Source: DASZGL01 sp035938875 (GTDB lineage Bacteria > Chloroflexota > Dormibacteria > Aeolococcales > Aeolococcaceae). From it: DNA of 26,454 nt. Location: assembly GCA_035938875.1 (NCBI GenBank), contig DASZGL010000034.1, positions 1 through 26,454 on the forward strand. Direction: 5' to 3'. Position 1 is the first letter of the stretch; every line of letters starts with the position of its first letter. Both the position numbers and the translations under genes were made by a program. Below the pieces are notes generated by a model that worked only from the letters and a program-made list of their open reading frames with translations, had not been told where the DNA came from and ran no database searches. This document shows, piece after piece, positions 1-7,655 of this stretch.

Positions 1-559
1 ACCGGCGGGCGATGGAAGGCCCCGACACCAGCGCTTCCAGACAGCCGTAGCCGCCGCAGCGGCATGCAGGACCGCCCAGCCACCTCGGCCAGAGAACCTG
101 GTGGCCGCCCTCGGTGTCGTGGCGGCCGGTGACCAGGCGTCCGTCGACGACCACTCCGGTGCCGACACCGGTGGAAACGGTGAAGTACACGACACGGCGC
201 ATTCCCCGTCCGGAGCCGACAACCGCCTCGGCGAGCCCGGCGCAGTTGGCGTCGTTCTCCAGGACCACGCGACACCCGTAACGCTCGCCCAAGCGTGCCG
301 CGATGGGTAGGTGATGCCAGGCAGTGGCGATGTTTCGCGGCTCGAGTAGCGCGCCACGGCTGCGATCGAACGGCCCCGGCACGGCGAGGGCGATGGCGTC
401 GAGGCTGGCGCCGCAACGGACGTCGTCGAGCATGTCCACGAGCGTCTCCAACGGCGCGGCATCCGGCGTGAGCCGGCGCAGCGATGGGCCGGGACGGCGT
501 TCGCTGCCGGCGACCGCGGTCAGCAGCTTGGTTCCGCCGATATCGACGAGCCCGAACAC
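1..559 (-). CDS. ROK-family sugar kinase / glucokinase-like protein, C-terminus cut by window edge
   Basis: I translated the minus strand from GTG at 559 down to the left edge (186 codons, incomplete). The N-terminus carries the phosphate-binding DIGGTK motif (residues about 5-10). Further on are ENDANCAG with the probable catalytic Asp, the STGVGTG loop, EGGHQ, and the ROK zinc signature CRCGGYGCLE near residue 175. The zinc motif is complete, so this is a kinase-type ROK protein; no N-terminal helix-turn-helix precedes it, so it is not a NagC/XylR-type repressor. Likely activity is ATP-dependent phosphorylation of glucose or another hexose in the cytoplasm; the substrate cannot be told. GTG 559 is chosen because the motif falls at its usual place and a TACCCT box lies 7 nt upstream. 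It is divergent from the pantothenate kinase gene. Confidence 0.88.
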   Translation of the reverse strand, partial: MFGLVDIGGTKLLTAVAGSERRPGPSLRRLTPDAAPLETLVDMLDDVRCGASLDAIALAVPGPFDRSRGALLEPRNIATAWHHLPIAARLGERYGCRVVLENDANCAGLAEAVVGSGRGMRRVVYFTVSTGVGTGVVVDGRLVTGRHDTEGGHQVLWPRWLGGPACRCGGYGCLEALVSGPSIARR

Positions 560-566
560 GGCCCCG

Positions 567-607
567 AGGGTAGCAGGGCGCCTTTGCGGTCACCCCTCGA
601 CTAGAGT
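567..607. promoter_or_regulatory. Divergent -10 boxes for the ROK gene and coaX
   Basis: Minus strand: TACCCT at 572-567, 7 nt before GTG 559. Plus strand: TAGAGT at 602-607, 7 nt before ATG 615. No Shine-Dalgarno lies before either start and I see no convincing -35 at 16-18 nt. Both transcripts would begin at or next to the start codon, so the two genes are probably read as leaderless mRNAs. Positions are seen in the sequence; promoter activity is inferred. Confidence 0.5.
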
Positions 608-614
608 TCGCGGC

Positions 615-1385
615 ATGCTGCTGGCCATCGATGTCGGCAACACCAACATCGTCGCCGGGGTTTTCGACGGTGAGACCCTGGTCGCCGATTTCCGGCTCCA
701 CACCGACGATCGCGCCACCGGGGATGAGCTGGGCATGGTGGTGTCCGAGCTGTTGCGCCACCGCGGTGTCGAGCCGGCGCGCATCCGCCACGTGGTCGCC
801 AGCAGCGTGGTGCCCACACTGTCAAGAAGCATCGAGGGGATGGCGATCGTGTACTTCGGCATGGCGCCGCTCATGGTCGGCCCCGGGGTGCGCACGGGAA
901 TGCGCATCCTCTACGAGGATCCTCGGCAGGTCGGCGCCGACCGCATCGTCAACTCGATCGCGGCCTTCCGCGCCTATGGTGGTCCCGCGGTGCTCGTCGA
1001 CCTGGGCACGGCGACGACCTTCGACGCGCTCAGCGCCGACGGCGACTACCTGGGGGGTGCGATCGCGCCCGGCATCTTCATCAGCCACGACGCCCTGGTT
1101 TCACGCGCCGCCAAGTTGACCCGCGTCGACCTGGTGGCGCCCCCGGTGGTCATCGGCCGGACCACGACGGCGAGCATGCAGGCTGGTCTCGTCTTCGGCT
1201 ACGTCGGCCTCATCGAGGGCATCGTCAAGCGCATGAAGGACGAGCTCGGCGGCCAGGCAAAGGTCATCGCCACCGGGGGCCTTGCCGAGGTCATCGCCGC
1301 TGAGACGGACTGCATCGACCATGTCGATCAACGCCTCACCCTCGACGGGTTGCGCCTGATCCACGAGCTCAACGCCTCTCCGTAG
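615..1385 (+). CDS. coaX: Type III pantothenate kinase
   Basis: 256 aa, the normal size for CoaX. It phosphorylates pantothenate, the first step of coenzyme A synthesis, in the cytoplasm. Visible motifs: DVGNTN at residues 6-11 (ATP phosphate binding), GADR at 107-110 with the catalytic Asp, and DLGTATTFD at 129-137 followed by GGAIAPG. The open frame extends far upstream of 615, but that part is antisense to the ROK gene. ATG 615 places DVGNTN exactly at the start, and a TAGAGT -10 box sits 7 nt upstream. The next gene on the same strand is dusB, about 60 nt downstream with its own -10 box. Confidence 0.95.
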   Translation: MLLAIDVGNTNIVAGVFDGETLVADFRLHTDDRATGDELGMVVSELLRHRGVEPARIRHVVASSVVPTLSRSIEGMAIVYFGMAPLMVGPGVRTGMRILYEDPRQVGADRIVNSIAAFRAYGGPAVLVDLGTATTFDALSADGDYLGGAIAPGIFISHDALVSRAAKLTRVDLVAPPVVIGRTTTASMQAGLVFGYVGLIEGIVKRMKDELGGQAKVIATGGLAEVIAAETDCIDHVDQRLTLDGLRLIHELNASP

Positions 1386-1431
1386 ATAACCGCCGGTCGC
1401 GGTTGTGGGCGGCGCGGCGGGAATGTCCGGC

Positions 1432-1437
1432 TACCAT
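1432..1437 (+). promoter_or_regulatory. -10 box (TACCAT) of dusB
   Basis: TACCAT lies 6 nt before ATG 1444. No ribosome-binding site is visible, so a leaderless transcript is likely. The box supports ATG 1444 over the in-frame GTG at 1405. Confidence 0.45.
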
Positions 1438-1443
1438 CGGCGC

Positions 1444-2484
1444 ATGGCCGTGGCCCCATCGACGCTTCGCCCCGTCCGCCTCGGCGACCTCGAGCTCTCG
1501 TCGCCGATCCTGGTCGCTCCCATGGCGGGGATCACCGACGTTCCCTTCCGCGCCATCGCTGTCGAGATGGGCGCCGGTCTGGTGACCACCGAGATGGTCG
1601 CCGCCGAGGCGGTGGTGCGCAGCATCGACGCCAGCCTCGCCTTGCTGCGATTTCCTCGCGAGGTGCGCCCGGTCGCGGCGCAGCTGGTCGGCTCCGATCC
1701 GGCTGTGATGGCGGATGCCGCGCAGCTCTGCGTCGAGCGCGGCGCGATGGTTGTCGACGTCAACCTCGGCTGTCCGGTGCGCAAGGTCGTCGGCATCGGC
1801 AACGGCGCCGCGCTGGCGCGCGACATCGGCGCCACCGCGCGTGTTCTCGGTGCCATGGCCAGCGCAGTCGACGTGCCGGTCACAGCCAAGATGCGACTCG
1901 GTTGGGATCACACCTCGATCAACGCTCCGCAGCTGGCGCGTGCCCTGCAGGATGTCGGCGTGCGCATGGTCACCGTGCACGGGCGCACGCGTTGTCAGGG
2001 CTATGCCGGCCTCGCTGACTGGGACGAGATCGCCCGCGTTCGCGAAGCCATCGACATCCCGGTGATCGGCAGCGGTGACCTCGGCGACGCGGAATCGGCC
2101 GCGCGCGTCATCGAGGACGGACGCGTCGACGGAGTCATCCTCGCCCGGGGCATGCTCGGCAATTTCTGGTTGCTTCGCCAAGCGGTGCATCGAGTGGCCA
2201 CCGGGGAGGCGCTCGACGAGCAACCGTTCAGCGAGCGCGTCGCACTCACCCGCCGTCACCTCCAGCTGCTCGTCGACCACTACGGCGAGCGTCGCGCGTT
2301 CAAGCTGGGGCGCAAGTACGTTGCCTGGACGATCCGCGGCTGTGCCGGCGCCGCACGGCTGCGCGGCATGGTGCAGGAGCTCGACAGTCACGAACGGCTC
2401 GACGAGATTCTCGACCTCGCCGCTGCCGCCGGTGAGGGGCCGAATGGCTTCTTCCGTCCGGTGTTCACGAGCGGCGAGGGGTGA
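1444..2484 (+). CDS. dusB: tRNA-dihydrouridine synthase, DusB type
   Basis: 346 aa FMN-dependent enzyme that reduces specific uridines in the tRNA D-loop. The N-terminal TIM barrel opens with SPILVAPMAGITDVPFR (residues 20-36). The catalytic Cys110 lies in VNLGCPVRKV, KMRLGW is at 149-154, the HGRTRCQGY phosphate/FMN region at 179-187, and GSGD and ARG loops follow. The C-terminal helical domain fits the family. An earlier GTG at 1405 would add 13 unconserved residues. The stop overlaps the GTG of the next small membrane gene (GTGA), so the two are translationally coupled. The family assignment is firm; DusB rather than another Dus subgroup is by general resemblance. Confidence 0.93.
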   Translation: MAVAPSTLRPVRLGDLELSSPILVAPMAGITDVPFRAIAVEMGAGLVTTEMVAAEAVVRSIDASLALLRFPREVRPVAAQLVGSDPAVMADAAQLCVERGAMVVDVNLGCPVRKVVGIGNGAALARDIGATARVLGAMASAVDVPVTAKMRLGWDHTSINAPQLARALQDVGVRMVTVHGRTRCQGYAGLADWDEIARVREAIDIPVIGSGDLGDAESAARVIEDGRVDGVILARGMLGNFWLLRQAVHRVATGEALDEQPFSERVALTRRHLQLLVDHYGERRAFKLGRKYVAWTIRGCAGAARLRGMVQELDSHERLDEILDLAAAAGEGPNGFFRPVFTSGEG

Positions 2485-2771
2485 GTCGGCTCGACAGCGA
2501 GAGTCGCTTCGGCGAGCCGATCGAGCTGCCCTGGTGGGTGCTTCCGCTGGCGCTGCCGCCGGCGCTCGCGTTTGCGGCCGGCGTCATCGTCCACTCGCCG
2601 CCCGGCGCGCGATTTGTCGACCTCGTCGGCTCAGCGCTGATGGTCTACGTGGTGCTCGTCGTGGCGCGCAAGGTGCGCAGCCGCAACATGCAGAGCGTGT
2701 ACATCTCGGCGGCGTACGCGTTCTGGGCCTTTGCGGTGCTCATCTGGGCGGTGGAGGTGGTCGCCGGATGA
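2481..2771 (+). CDS. Small integral membrane protein, function unknown
   Basis: 96 aa, starting with GTG that overlaps the dusB stop by 4 nt, which argues that it is real and co-translated. A short polar N-terminus (about 17 residues) is followed by three hydrophobic stretches: residues about 18-38, 46-62 and 73-93. A basic loop (ARKVRSRN) lies between the second and third. I do not recognise a named family. The stop is followed by a gene-poor region holding a minus-strand sRNA candidate. Confidence 0.65.
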   Translation: MSRLDSESRFGEPIELPWWVLPLALPPALAFAAGVIVHSPPGARFVDLVGSALMVYVVLVVARKVRSRNMQSVYISAAYAFWAFAVLIWAVEVVAG

Positions 2772-2861
2772 TCACTGCTGCGCCGGCTCCGCCCTATTCG
2801 CCGCCTCGGATTGGGCCCTCAATTCGCCCCTCTGCGCCCGATTTCAAGAGCCCGCTGCAAG

Positions 2862-2894
2862 AAAAAGGGCGCCCCCGGTGAACCGGAGACGCCC
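2862..2894 (-). terminator. Rho-independent terminator of the sRNA
   Basis: On the minus strand, GGGCG...CGCCC (2894-2890 with 2871-2867) encloses CCGGT/ACCGG (2886-2882 with 2879-2875) with a 2-nt loop, followed directly by TTTTT (2866-2862). The T-run exists only in this orientation, so it ends a minus-strand transcript and does not terminate the plus-strand membrane protein gene. Confidence 0.75.
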
Positions 2895-2938
2895 CGAGAG
2901 GGGGGGCAAGGGAATACTGGCCATGAGCCAGCGGTACC
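2862..2938 (-). ncRNA. Candidate small structured RNA, about 77 nt, own promoter and terminator
   Basis: The minus strand carries a consensus promoter (TTGACA, 17-nt spacer, TATCAT at 2973-2945). Transcription would start near 2938. The predicted RNA has a 5-bp hairpin (CTGGC/GCCAG, forward positions 2917-2931) and a C/U-rich single-stranded middle (a run of seven C followed by UCUC, and UUCCCUU). It ends in a GC-rich stem plus five U (terminator 2894-2862). Nothing in it codes convincingly: one 26-codon ATG frame has no Shine-Dalgarno and runs through the terminator. C/U-rich unpaired stretches are typical of sRNAs that pair with Shine-Dalgarno regions. It does not match the two-C-rich-loop layout of actinobacterial 6C RNA well. 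Function is inferred only. Confidence 0.62.
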
Positions 2939-2944
2939 AACTAA

Positions 2945-2973
2945 ATGATATCGGGGTTATCACCCATTGTCAA
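2945..2973 (-). promoter_or_regulatory. Consensus sigma-70-type promoter of the sRNA
   Basis: Reading the minus strand: -35 TTGACA (2973-2968, perfect), a spacer of exactly 17 nt (2967-2951), -10 TATCAT (2950-2945). It is the best match to the housekeeping consensus in the window, in a GC-rich background where such a match is unlikely by chance. The partial inverted repeat TGATA/TATCA overlaps the -10 region and could be an operator. Confidence 0.75.
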
Positions 2974-2977
2974 GATC

Positions 2978-2999
2978 AAAACGGCGGTCCCTCACCGCC
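2978..2999 (-). terminator. Terminator-like hairpin upstream of the sRNA promoter
   Basis: Minus strand: GGCGGT/ACCGCC (6 bp, 5-nt loop, 2999-2983) followed by G and TTTT (2981-2978). It would stop antisense transcription coming from the greA side and so insulate the sRNA promoter, whose -35 begins 5 nt further on. Confidence 0.45.
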
Positions 3000-3083
3000 A
3001 GAGGAGCCGAGTAGATCGTGCGCCGGGGCCATCCCCAAGTCACCTGCGGCGCGAATCGGGGACATTCTACGCCTAACCTCGCC

Positions 3084-3089
3084 TATACT
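3084..3089 (+). promoter_or_regulatory. -10 box (TATACT) for greA
   Basis: TATACT, close to consensus, lies 87 nt before the greA ATG. Only a poor -35 (GGGACA, 19-nt spacer) can be seen. The predicted leader is about 80 nt. The stretch 2999-3176 otherwise holds no gene I can support. Confidence 0.45.
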
Positions 3090-3176
3090 GCCGTGCCCAA
3101 GTTCACATTTCCCGTGGCCGTCTGCGCCCGCTCAGAGGCAGCCCTGCCGACGCGCCCGCCCGAGGTTCACCACGTC

Positions 3177-3638
3177 ATGCTCGACAAACCCGTGCTCCTC
3201 ACCAAGGAGGGGTTGGACAAGCTCCAGCGCGAGCTCGACGAGCTGCGCACCAACAAGCGCTCGGAGATCGCGGAAAGAATCAAGTACGCGAAGGAGTTCG
3301 GCGATATCAGCGAGAACGCCGAGTACGAGGACGCCAAGAACGAGCAGGGCATGCTCGAGGGCCGCATCCTCACCCTGGAGAAGATGGTGCGCAACGCCGT
3401 GCTCATCGAAGAGCACCACGACGGCATCGTCCAGGTGGGGTCGAAGGTCAAGGTGAAGGACGAGTTCGGCGAGGAGGAGTACACGATCGTCGGCCCCGCC
3501 GAGGTCGACGTCAACGCCGGCCGGATCTCGATGGAGTCTCCCGTCGGCCGCGCGCTCCTGGGCCACAAGGTCGGCGAAGAGGTGAAGGTGCAGACCCCGG
3601 GCGGCAGCCGCAAGCTCACGATCAAGAAGGTCGTCTAG
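3177..3638 (+). CDS. greA: Transcription elongation factor GreA
   Basis: 153 aa, family length. GreA enters the secondary channel of RNA polymerase and stimulates cleavage of backtracked transcripts. Residues 1-75 form the coiled-coil arm, tipped by the conserved GDISENAEYEDAKNEQG block (42-58) whose acidic residues D43 and E46 coordinate the catalytic Mg2+. Residues about 80-153 form the FKBP-like domain, including SPVGRALLGHKVGEEV and the C-terminal beta strand. ATG 3177 is preferred because conserved sequence begins there and GAGGT lies 10 nt upstream. An in-frame GTG at 3093 would add 28 unconserved residues. lysS follows after a 222-nt gap, a common neighbour pair. Confidence 0.95.
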   Translation: MLDKPVLLTKEGLDKLQRELDELRTNKRSEIAERIKYAKEFGDISENAEYEDAKNEQGMLEGRILTLEKMVRNAVLIEEHHDGIVQVGSKVKVKDEFGEEEYTIVGPAEVDVNAGRISMESPVGRALLGHKVGEEVKVQTPGGSRKLTIKKVV

Positions 3639-3739
3639 GGGAGACCCTCTCAAGCGCACGTGGGGGGCCGGTCAAGGGACACATGCCCACTTGCTCAGAC
3701 AGTCCTCGGCTGCCTGCGGCTGCCTGCGGAACTCGCCGC

Positions 3740-3751
3740 GGACACGTGTCC
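3740..3751. repeat. Perfect 12-bp palindrome in the greA-lysS gap
   Basis: GGACACGTGTCC lies about 110 nt before the lysS start. GGGACAC is found again near 3675. The gap 3639-3860 also contains short GCCTGCGGCT repeats but no gene I can support. The palindrome may be an operator; no regulator is identified. Confidence 0.4.
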
Positions 3752-3846
3752 CATGCCCGGCCCAAGCGTGGCAGCAAAACGGCCCCGCTACACGGCCCCG
3801 GGCTGCTGGCGGATGCTGCTGGGCTCGGTGCGGATATGCGTGTCGC

Positions 3847-3852
3847 TAGGCT
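3847..3852 (+). promoter_or_regulatory. -10 box (TAGGCT) of lysS
   Basis: TAGGCT stands 8 nt before GTG 3861, with no Shine-Dalgarno between. The same leaderless layout is seen at coaX and dusB. Confidence 0.4.
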
Positions 3853-3860
3853 TCCGCCCC

Positions 3861-5399
3861 GTGCCTGAGGAGGATCTGATCGCCGAGCGGCGGCGGAAGG
3901 TCGACGAGCTGGCGGCGCTTGGGGTACCCGCGTACAACGTCGATTTCCGGCCGGATGCCACGCTCGCTGAGGCGGTGGCGCGGCTGGTTGCCTTCGAGGA
4001 GGCGGCGGGTGCGGCGTCTGAGGAGGGGAGTCCGCGGGAAGGGCCGGTGGTGGCGGTCGCCGGCCGGGTGGCCCAGCTGCGCATGCAGGGCAAGGTGTGC
4101 TTCGCCCACATCGAGGACGAGGAGCGTCGCATGCAGATGTGGTTCAGGCACGATCGCCTCGGCGCCGCGCAGTTCGCCGTCGTCGAGCTGCTCGACAACG
4201 GCGACATCATCGGTGTGCGCGGCCCGCTGACGCGCACGCGTCGCGGAGAACCCAGCGTGCTCGCCGACGAGTGCACCCTGCTGGTCAAGGCGCTCCGACC
4301 GCCGCCGGAGAAGTACCACGGCATCAGCGACCAGGAGACCCGCTACCGCAAGCGCTATCTCGACCTCATCGGCAGCGTGATGCAGCGACGCCACTTCGCC
4401 ATGCGCAGCGAGGTGGTCCGTTCGGTGCGCGGCACCCTGGATCGTCGCGGCTACCTCGAGGTGGAGACACCGATCCTGCAGACCATCGCCGGCGGTGCTC
4501 GGGCGCGGCCGTTTGTCACCCACTGGAATGCGCTCAACATCGACGTCTACCTGCGCATCGCCATCGAGCTCCATCTCAAGCGCCTCCTCGTCGGCGGCTA
4601 TCGGCGCGTCTACGAGATCGGCCGTGTCTTCCGCAACGAGGGCCTCTCGCCGCGACACAACCCCGAGTTCACCATGCTCGAGGCCTACGAGGCGTATGCC
4701 GATTACGCCACCATGCGCGCGCTCACCGAGGACATCATCGTCGACGCCGCCAACGCCGTCGGTGCGCAGGCCGATGACGACGGCGGTTCTCCGCCGTGTG
4801 ACAACCCACTGGCGCGACACGTCGGTGGTCGCCCCATCGACCTCACTCCACCGTTTCGCACAGCCCGCTTGGTCGACCTCGTCGGCGAGGCCTGCGGTAT
4901 CGACGTGCTCGGCGCCTGGGACAAGGAGACGCTCGGTGACGAAGCTCGCCGGCTTGGCGTCGAGATCGCTCCGGGGCTGGGGCCGGGGGCGACGTTGCTG
5001 GAGATCTACGAGCAGCGTGTCGAGCACACCCTGTGGGAGCCGACGTTCGTCCTCGACTATCCCGCCGAGGTGTCGCCGCTGGCTCGCCGCCGCGCCGACG
5101 ACGGGCGCTTCGTCGAGCGCTTCGAGCTGATCGTTGCCGGGCGTGAGCTGGCCAATGCATTCAGCGAGCTCAATGATCCCATCGACCAGCGACGCCGCTT
5201 CGAGGAGCAGGCGCGGCTGCGTTCGGCCGGCGATGAGGAGGCGCCGCCGGTCGACGAGGACTTCCTCGAGGCGATCGAGACGGGGATGCCCCCATCGGGC
5301 GGGCTCGGTCTGGGCATCGACCGGCTGGTCATGCTCCTCAGCGACAGCCCCACCATCCGTGACGTGCTGCTGTTCCCGACGATGAGACCCAAACCGTGA
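3861..5399 (+). CDS. lysS: Lysyl-tRNA synthetase, class II
   Basis: 512 aa from GTG 3861. It charges tRNA-Lys with lysine using ATP. The N-terminus EEDLIAERRRKVDELAALG is typical of bacterial LysRS. The OB-fold anticodon-binding domain spans about 60-150. Class II motifs: motif 1 at RGYLEVETPIL (196-206), motif 2 at RVFRNEG...HNPEFTMLE (255-275) and motif 3 at GLGLGIDRLVMLL (near 481-495). The same frame stays open upstream to 3660, but those residues are low-complexity and unlike the family, so the start is set at 3861. The TGA overlaps the serS GTG by 4 nt, implying coupled translation of the two synthetases. Confidence 0.95.
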   Translation: MPEEDLIAERRRKVDELAALGVPAYNVDFRPDATLAEAVARLVAFEEAAGAASEEGSPREGPVVAVAGRVAQLRMQGKVCFAHIEDEERRMQMWFRHDRLGAAQFAVVELLDNGDIIGVRGPLTRTRRGEPSVLADECTLLVKALRPPPEKYHGISDQETRYRKRYLDLIGSVMQRRHFAMRSEVVRSVRGTLDRRGYLEVETPILQTIAGGARARPFVTHWNALNIDVYLRIAIELHLKRLLVGGYRRVYEIGRVFRNEGLSPRHNPEFTMLEAYEAYADYATMRALTEDIIVDAANAVGAQADDDGGSPPCDNPLARHVGGRPIDLTPPFRTARLVDLVGEACGIDVLGAWDKETLGDEARRLGVEIAPGLGPGATLLEIYEQRVEHTLWEPTFVLDYPAEVSPLARRRADDGRFVERFELIVAGRELANAFSELNDPIDQRRRFEEQARLRSAGDEEAPPVDEDFLEAIETGMPPSGGLGLGIDRLVMLLSDSPTIRDVLLFPTMRPKP

Positions 5400-6655
5400 T
5401 TCCGCTGCAGCGCATCAGGGACGAGCCTGAGGCGATTCGAGAAGGAGCGCGCCTCAAGGGCGAGGCGGCCCCGGTCGACGAGATCCTCGAGCTCGACGCG
5501 CGCACCCGCTCGTTGCGCGCTGCCATGGAATCGACTCGCGCCGAGCAGAACGCCGCCGGCAAACAGATCAGCGGCCGGCCATCGCCGGAGCAGCTGCAGT
5601 CACTTGCGACGCTGAAGGACCGCGCCAGGCAGCTCGAGTTGGAGGTCAATGCCCTCGAGGCTCGGATCGCCGAATTCCTGCTCACCGTTCCCAATCCCCC
5701 ACATCCCGACGTTCCCGTGGGGAGCAGCGAGGCCGACAACCGCGTGGTGCGCACCTGGGGGGAGCCGGCGCAGTTCGATTTCTCACCGCTGCCCCACTAC
5801 GACATCGGCGAGCGTCTCGGTATCTTCGATTTCGAGCGCGCCGCCAAGCTGAGCGGGGCGCGGTTTGCCGTGCTCCGTGGTGCCGGGGCACGGCTGCAGC
5901 GGGCGCTCATCTCGTTCATGCTTGACATGGCCACAACTCGTCACGGATACAGCGAGGTCGCGCCGCCATACCTGGTGCGCCGCCAGGCGATGATCGGCAC
6001 CGGGAACCTCCCCAAGTTCGAGGATGACGCCTTCCATACCGACGGCGACTTGTTCCTCATTCCCACCGCCGAAGTTCCCGTCACCAACCTCTACGGCGAT
6101 GAGATCCTCGATGCTTCCGTGCTGCCGATCAGGCACGTGGCGGCGACCCCGTGCTGGCGCCGCGAGGCAGGCGCGGCGGGAAAGGACACGCGCGGCTACA
6201 TCCGCCTCCACCAGTTCGACAAGGTGGAGCTGGTCAAGTTCACCACCCCGGACACGTCGTTGGATGAGCTGGAGAGGCTGGTCGGTGACGCTGAGGCGGT
6301 GCTGCAGCAACTCGGCCTGCACTATCGGGTGCTGCTGATGTGCACCGGCGACACCGGCTTCGCTCAGTGGAAGAAGTACGACCTCGAGGCGTGGGTTCCG
6401 GGGATGCAGAGCTGGCTCGAGGTCTCGTCGTGCAGCATCTATGCGGACTTCCAGGCGCGGCGTGCGGGGATCCGGTACCGTCCTGCCGCAGGCGAGAAGC
6501 CGCGCTACGTGCACACTCTCAACGGCAGCGCCCTCGCTGTCCCCCGCACCTTCGACGCCGTGCTGGAGACGTATCAGCGCGCCGATGGCAGCGTCGACGT
6601 GCCCTCGGTGTTGCAGCCATACATGGCGGGAACCAGTCGCCTCGTGCCCTCATGA
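5396..6655 (+). CDS. serS: Seryl-tRNA synthetase
   Basis: 419 aa class II synthetase that charges tRNA-Ser (and tRNA-Sec where present). The N-terminal helical arm (about 28-105) is the long coiled coil that grips the tRNA-Ser variable arm. The TAEVPVTNLY block (224-233) is typical, motif 2 is CWRREAGAAGKDTRGYIR (from 253), LEVSSCSIYADFQARR follows, and motif 3 is LNGSALAVPRTF (from 375). The GTG start overlaps the lysS stop (GTGA) and the serS stop overlaps the next ATG (ATGA), so lysS-serS-thioesterase form one tightly packed operon. Confidence 0.95.
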   Translation: MIPLQRIRDEPEAIREGARLKGEAAPVDEILELDARTRSLRAAMESTRAEQNAAGKQISGRPSPEQLQSLATLKDRARQLELEVNALEARIAEFLLTVPNPPHPDVPVGSSEADNRVVRTWGEPAQFDFSPLPHYDIGERLGIFDFERAAKLSGARFAVLRGAGARLQRALISFMLDMATTRHGYSEVAPPYLVRRQAMIGTGNLPKFEDDAFHTDGDLFLIPTAEVPVTNLYGDEILDASVLPIRHVAATPCWRREAGAAGKDTRGYIRLHQFDKVELVKFTTPDTSLDELERLVGDAEAVLQQLGLHYRVLLMCTGDTGFAQWKKYDLEAWVPGMQSWLEVSSCSIYADFQARRAGIRYRPAAGEKPRYVHTLNGSALAVPRTFDAVLETYQRADGSVDVPSVLQPYMAGTSRLVPS

Positions 6656-7176
6656 GCGATGCGGCAGAGCCGTTCCTCGACGAATCCTGGCTCAACGACC
6701 GCAGCGACTACCAGCTGAACTACGTCCACGGGTTGCGCAACCCAGTTGGCCTGCACGTGCAATACACCATGGAGCGGGTTGACGGTCCACCCGGTCACCG
6801 GGTTGTCGGCGAGTGGGCCGCCGACGAACGCCACATGGGATTCCCCGGCGTCGCCCACGGCGGACTGGTCGTCGCCATCCTCGACGACGCCATGGGCCGT
6901 TGCGCCGCCCTGCGTCACCGTTGGGTGGTCAGCGGTCGGATCGACACGCGATTTCGGGCCGCCGCGCCGATCGGCGTCACCCTCCGTGTCGAGGGCTGGA
7001 TCACCCGCTACCTACGCCGCCAGGTGAATGGCCGCGCGCGAATGTTGCTCGCCGACGGCACCGTCATCGCCGAGGCGGACGGTACCTATCTGCCGATCCC
7101 GCGCGCCCTGGAGGAACAGATGCTCACGCAGTGGCCGGGGTTCGCCGAGTACCTGGGCCGCGAGGACGCGCCCTAG
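6652..7176 (+). CDS. PaaI-like hotdog-fold thioesterase
   Basis: 174 aa; ATG 6652 overlaps the serS stop. The hotdog signature AHGGLVVAILDDAMG (residues 68-82) matches the PaaI/YbgC-like thioesterase group, where the HGG turn and the following acidic residue bind and cleave acyl-CoA thioesters. The substrate cannot be told. Its position at the end of a synthetase operon gives no functional link. A second hotdog protein lies at 8265-8783 on the other strand; the two share only the core motif. Confidence 0.85.
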   Translation: MSDAAEPFLDESWLNDRSDYQLNYVHGLRNPVGLHVQYTMERVDGPPGHRVVGEWAADERHMGFPGVAHGGLVVAILDDAMGRCAALRHRWVVSGRIDTRFRAAAPIGVTLRVEGWITRYLRRQVNGRARMLLADGTVIAEADGTYLPIPRALEEQMLTQWPGFAEYLGREDAP

Positions 7177-7194
7177 CGGCGACGCGCCAGCGGG

Positions 7195-7626
7195 CTAGCG
7201 GGCGGCCGCCGGGACGTCGACTGACCGGCCCATCACCCTGATCACGGGGACTCCGCGGCGCATGACCGCCCGGAGGATGTCCGCCTCGGCGATGACGCCC
7301 AACACCTGGCCGTCCTCGACGACCATGATGTGGCGAAAGCCGGCGACGATCATCTGGACGATCGCCTCGTCGAGGTCGTCCCCCAGGGCAACCCGGCGAG
7401 CCTCGTGAGTCACGTATTCGAACGCGGGGGTGGTGGTGAGGTCACGCCCATCGGCGATCGCCTGCCGGATGTCCCGGTCGCCGATGATCGCTGCCGGGGA
7501 GTAGCGGGGATCGACGACGGCGGCGACCTCGGCGTCCGCCTGGTCGAGCAGCATGGCGACATCCACCAGCGAAGCCTCACGTTCGACCACCACGAACCTT
7601 GGCGGTAGCGCGTCCTTGACGATCAC
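7195..7626 (-). CDS. Two-CBS-domain protein (first of a tandem pair)
   Basis: 143 aa from GTG 7626, which has AGGAGG 6-7 nt upstream; the longer open frame to 7740 crosses that site and the promoter. Two CBS motifs fill the protein (about 5-62 and 72-130), each with the GDRDI or AEADIL type ending that usually contacts an adenosine nucleotide. Such stand-alone CBS pairs bind AMP, ATP or similar ligands and regulate partner proteins. No partner domain is fused. A paralogue with the same layout follows upstream on the same strand (7757-8155), so the pair probably arose by duplication. The target is unknown. Confidence 0.85.
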   Translation of the reverse strand: MIVKDALPPRFVVVEREASLVDVAMLLDQADAEVAAVVDPRYSPAAIIGDRDIRQAIADGRDLTTTPAFEYVTHEARRVALGDDLDEAIVQMIVAGFRHIMVVEDGQVLGVIAEADILRAVMRRGVPVIRVMGRSVDVPAAAR

Positions 7627-7655
7627 ATCCCCCTCCTTCCACCGTCTTGGCGACG

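Noticed and set aside
2840..2926. 26-codon minus-strand ORF beginning MASIPLPP inside the sRNA
   Set aside because: No ribosome site, and the frame continues through the terminator hairpin.
2862..2950. tRNA-Met-like reading of the sRNA (TAGTTGGTA and CAT in a 7-nt loop)
   Set aside because: The D-stem does not pair, the T-loop lacks its closing C, no acceptor stem forms, and the TAGTTGG part lies before the predicted start of transcription.
3660..3860. N-terminal extension of lysS
   Set aside because: The added residues are Cys/Pro/Arg-rich and unlike lysyl-tRNA synthetases; GTG 3861 has a -10 box and the normal N-terminus.
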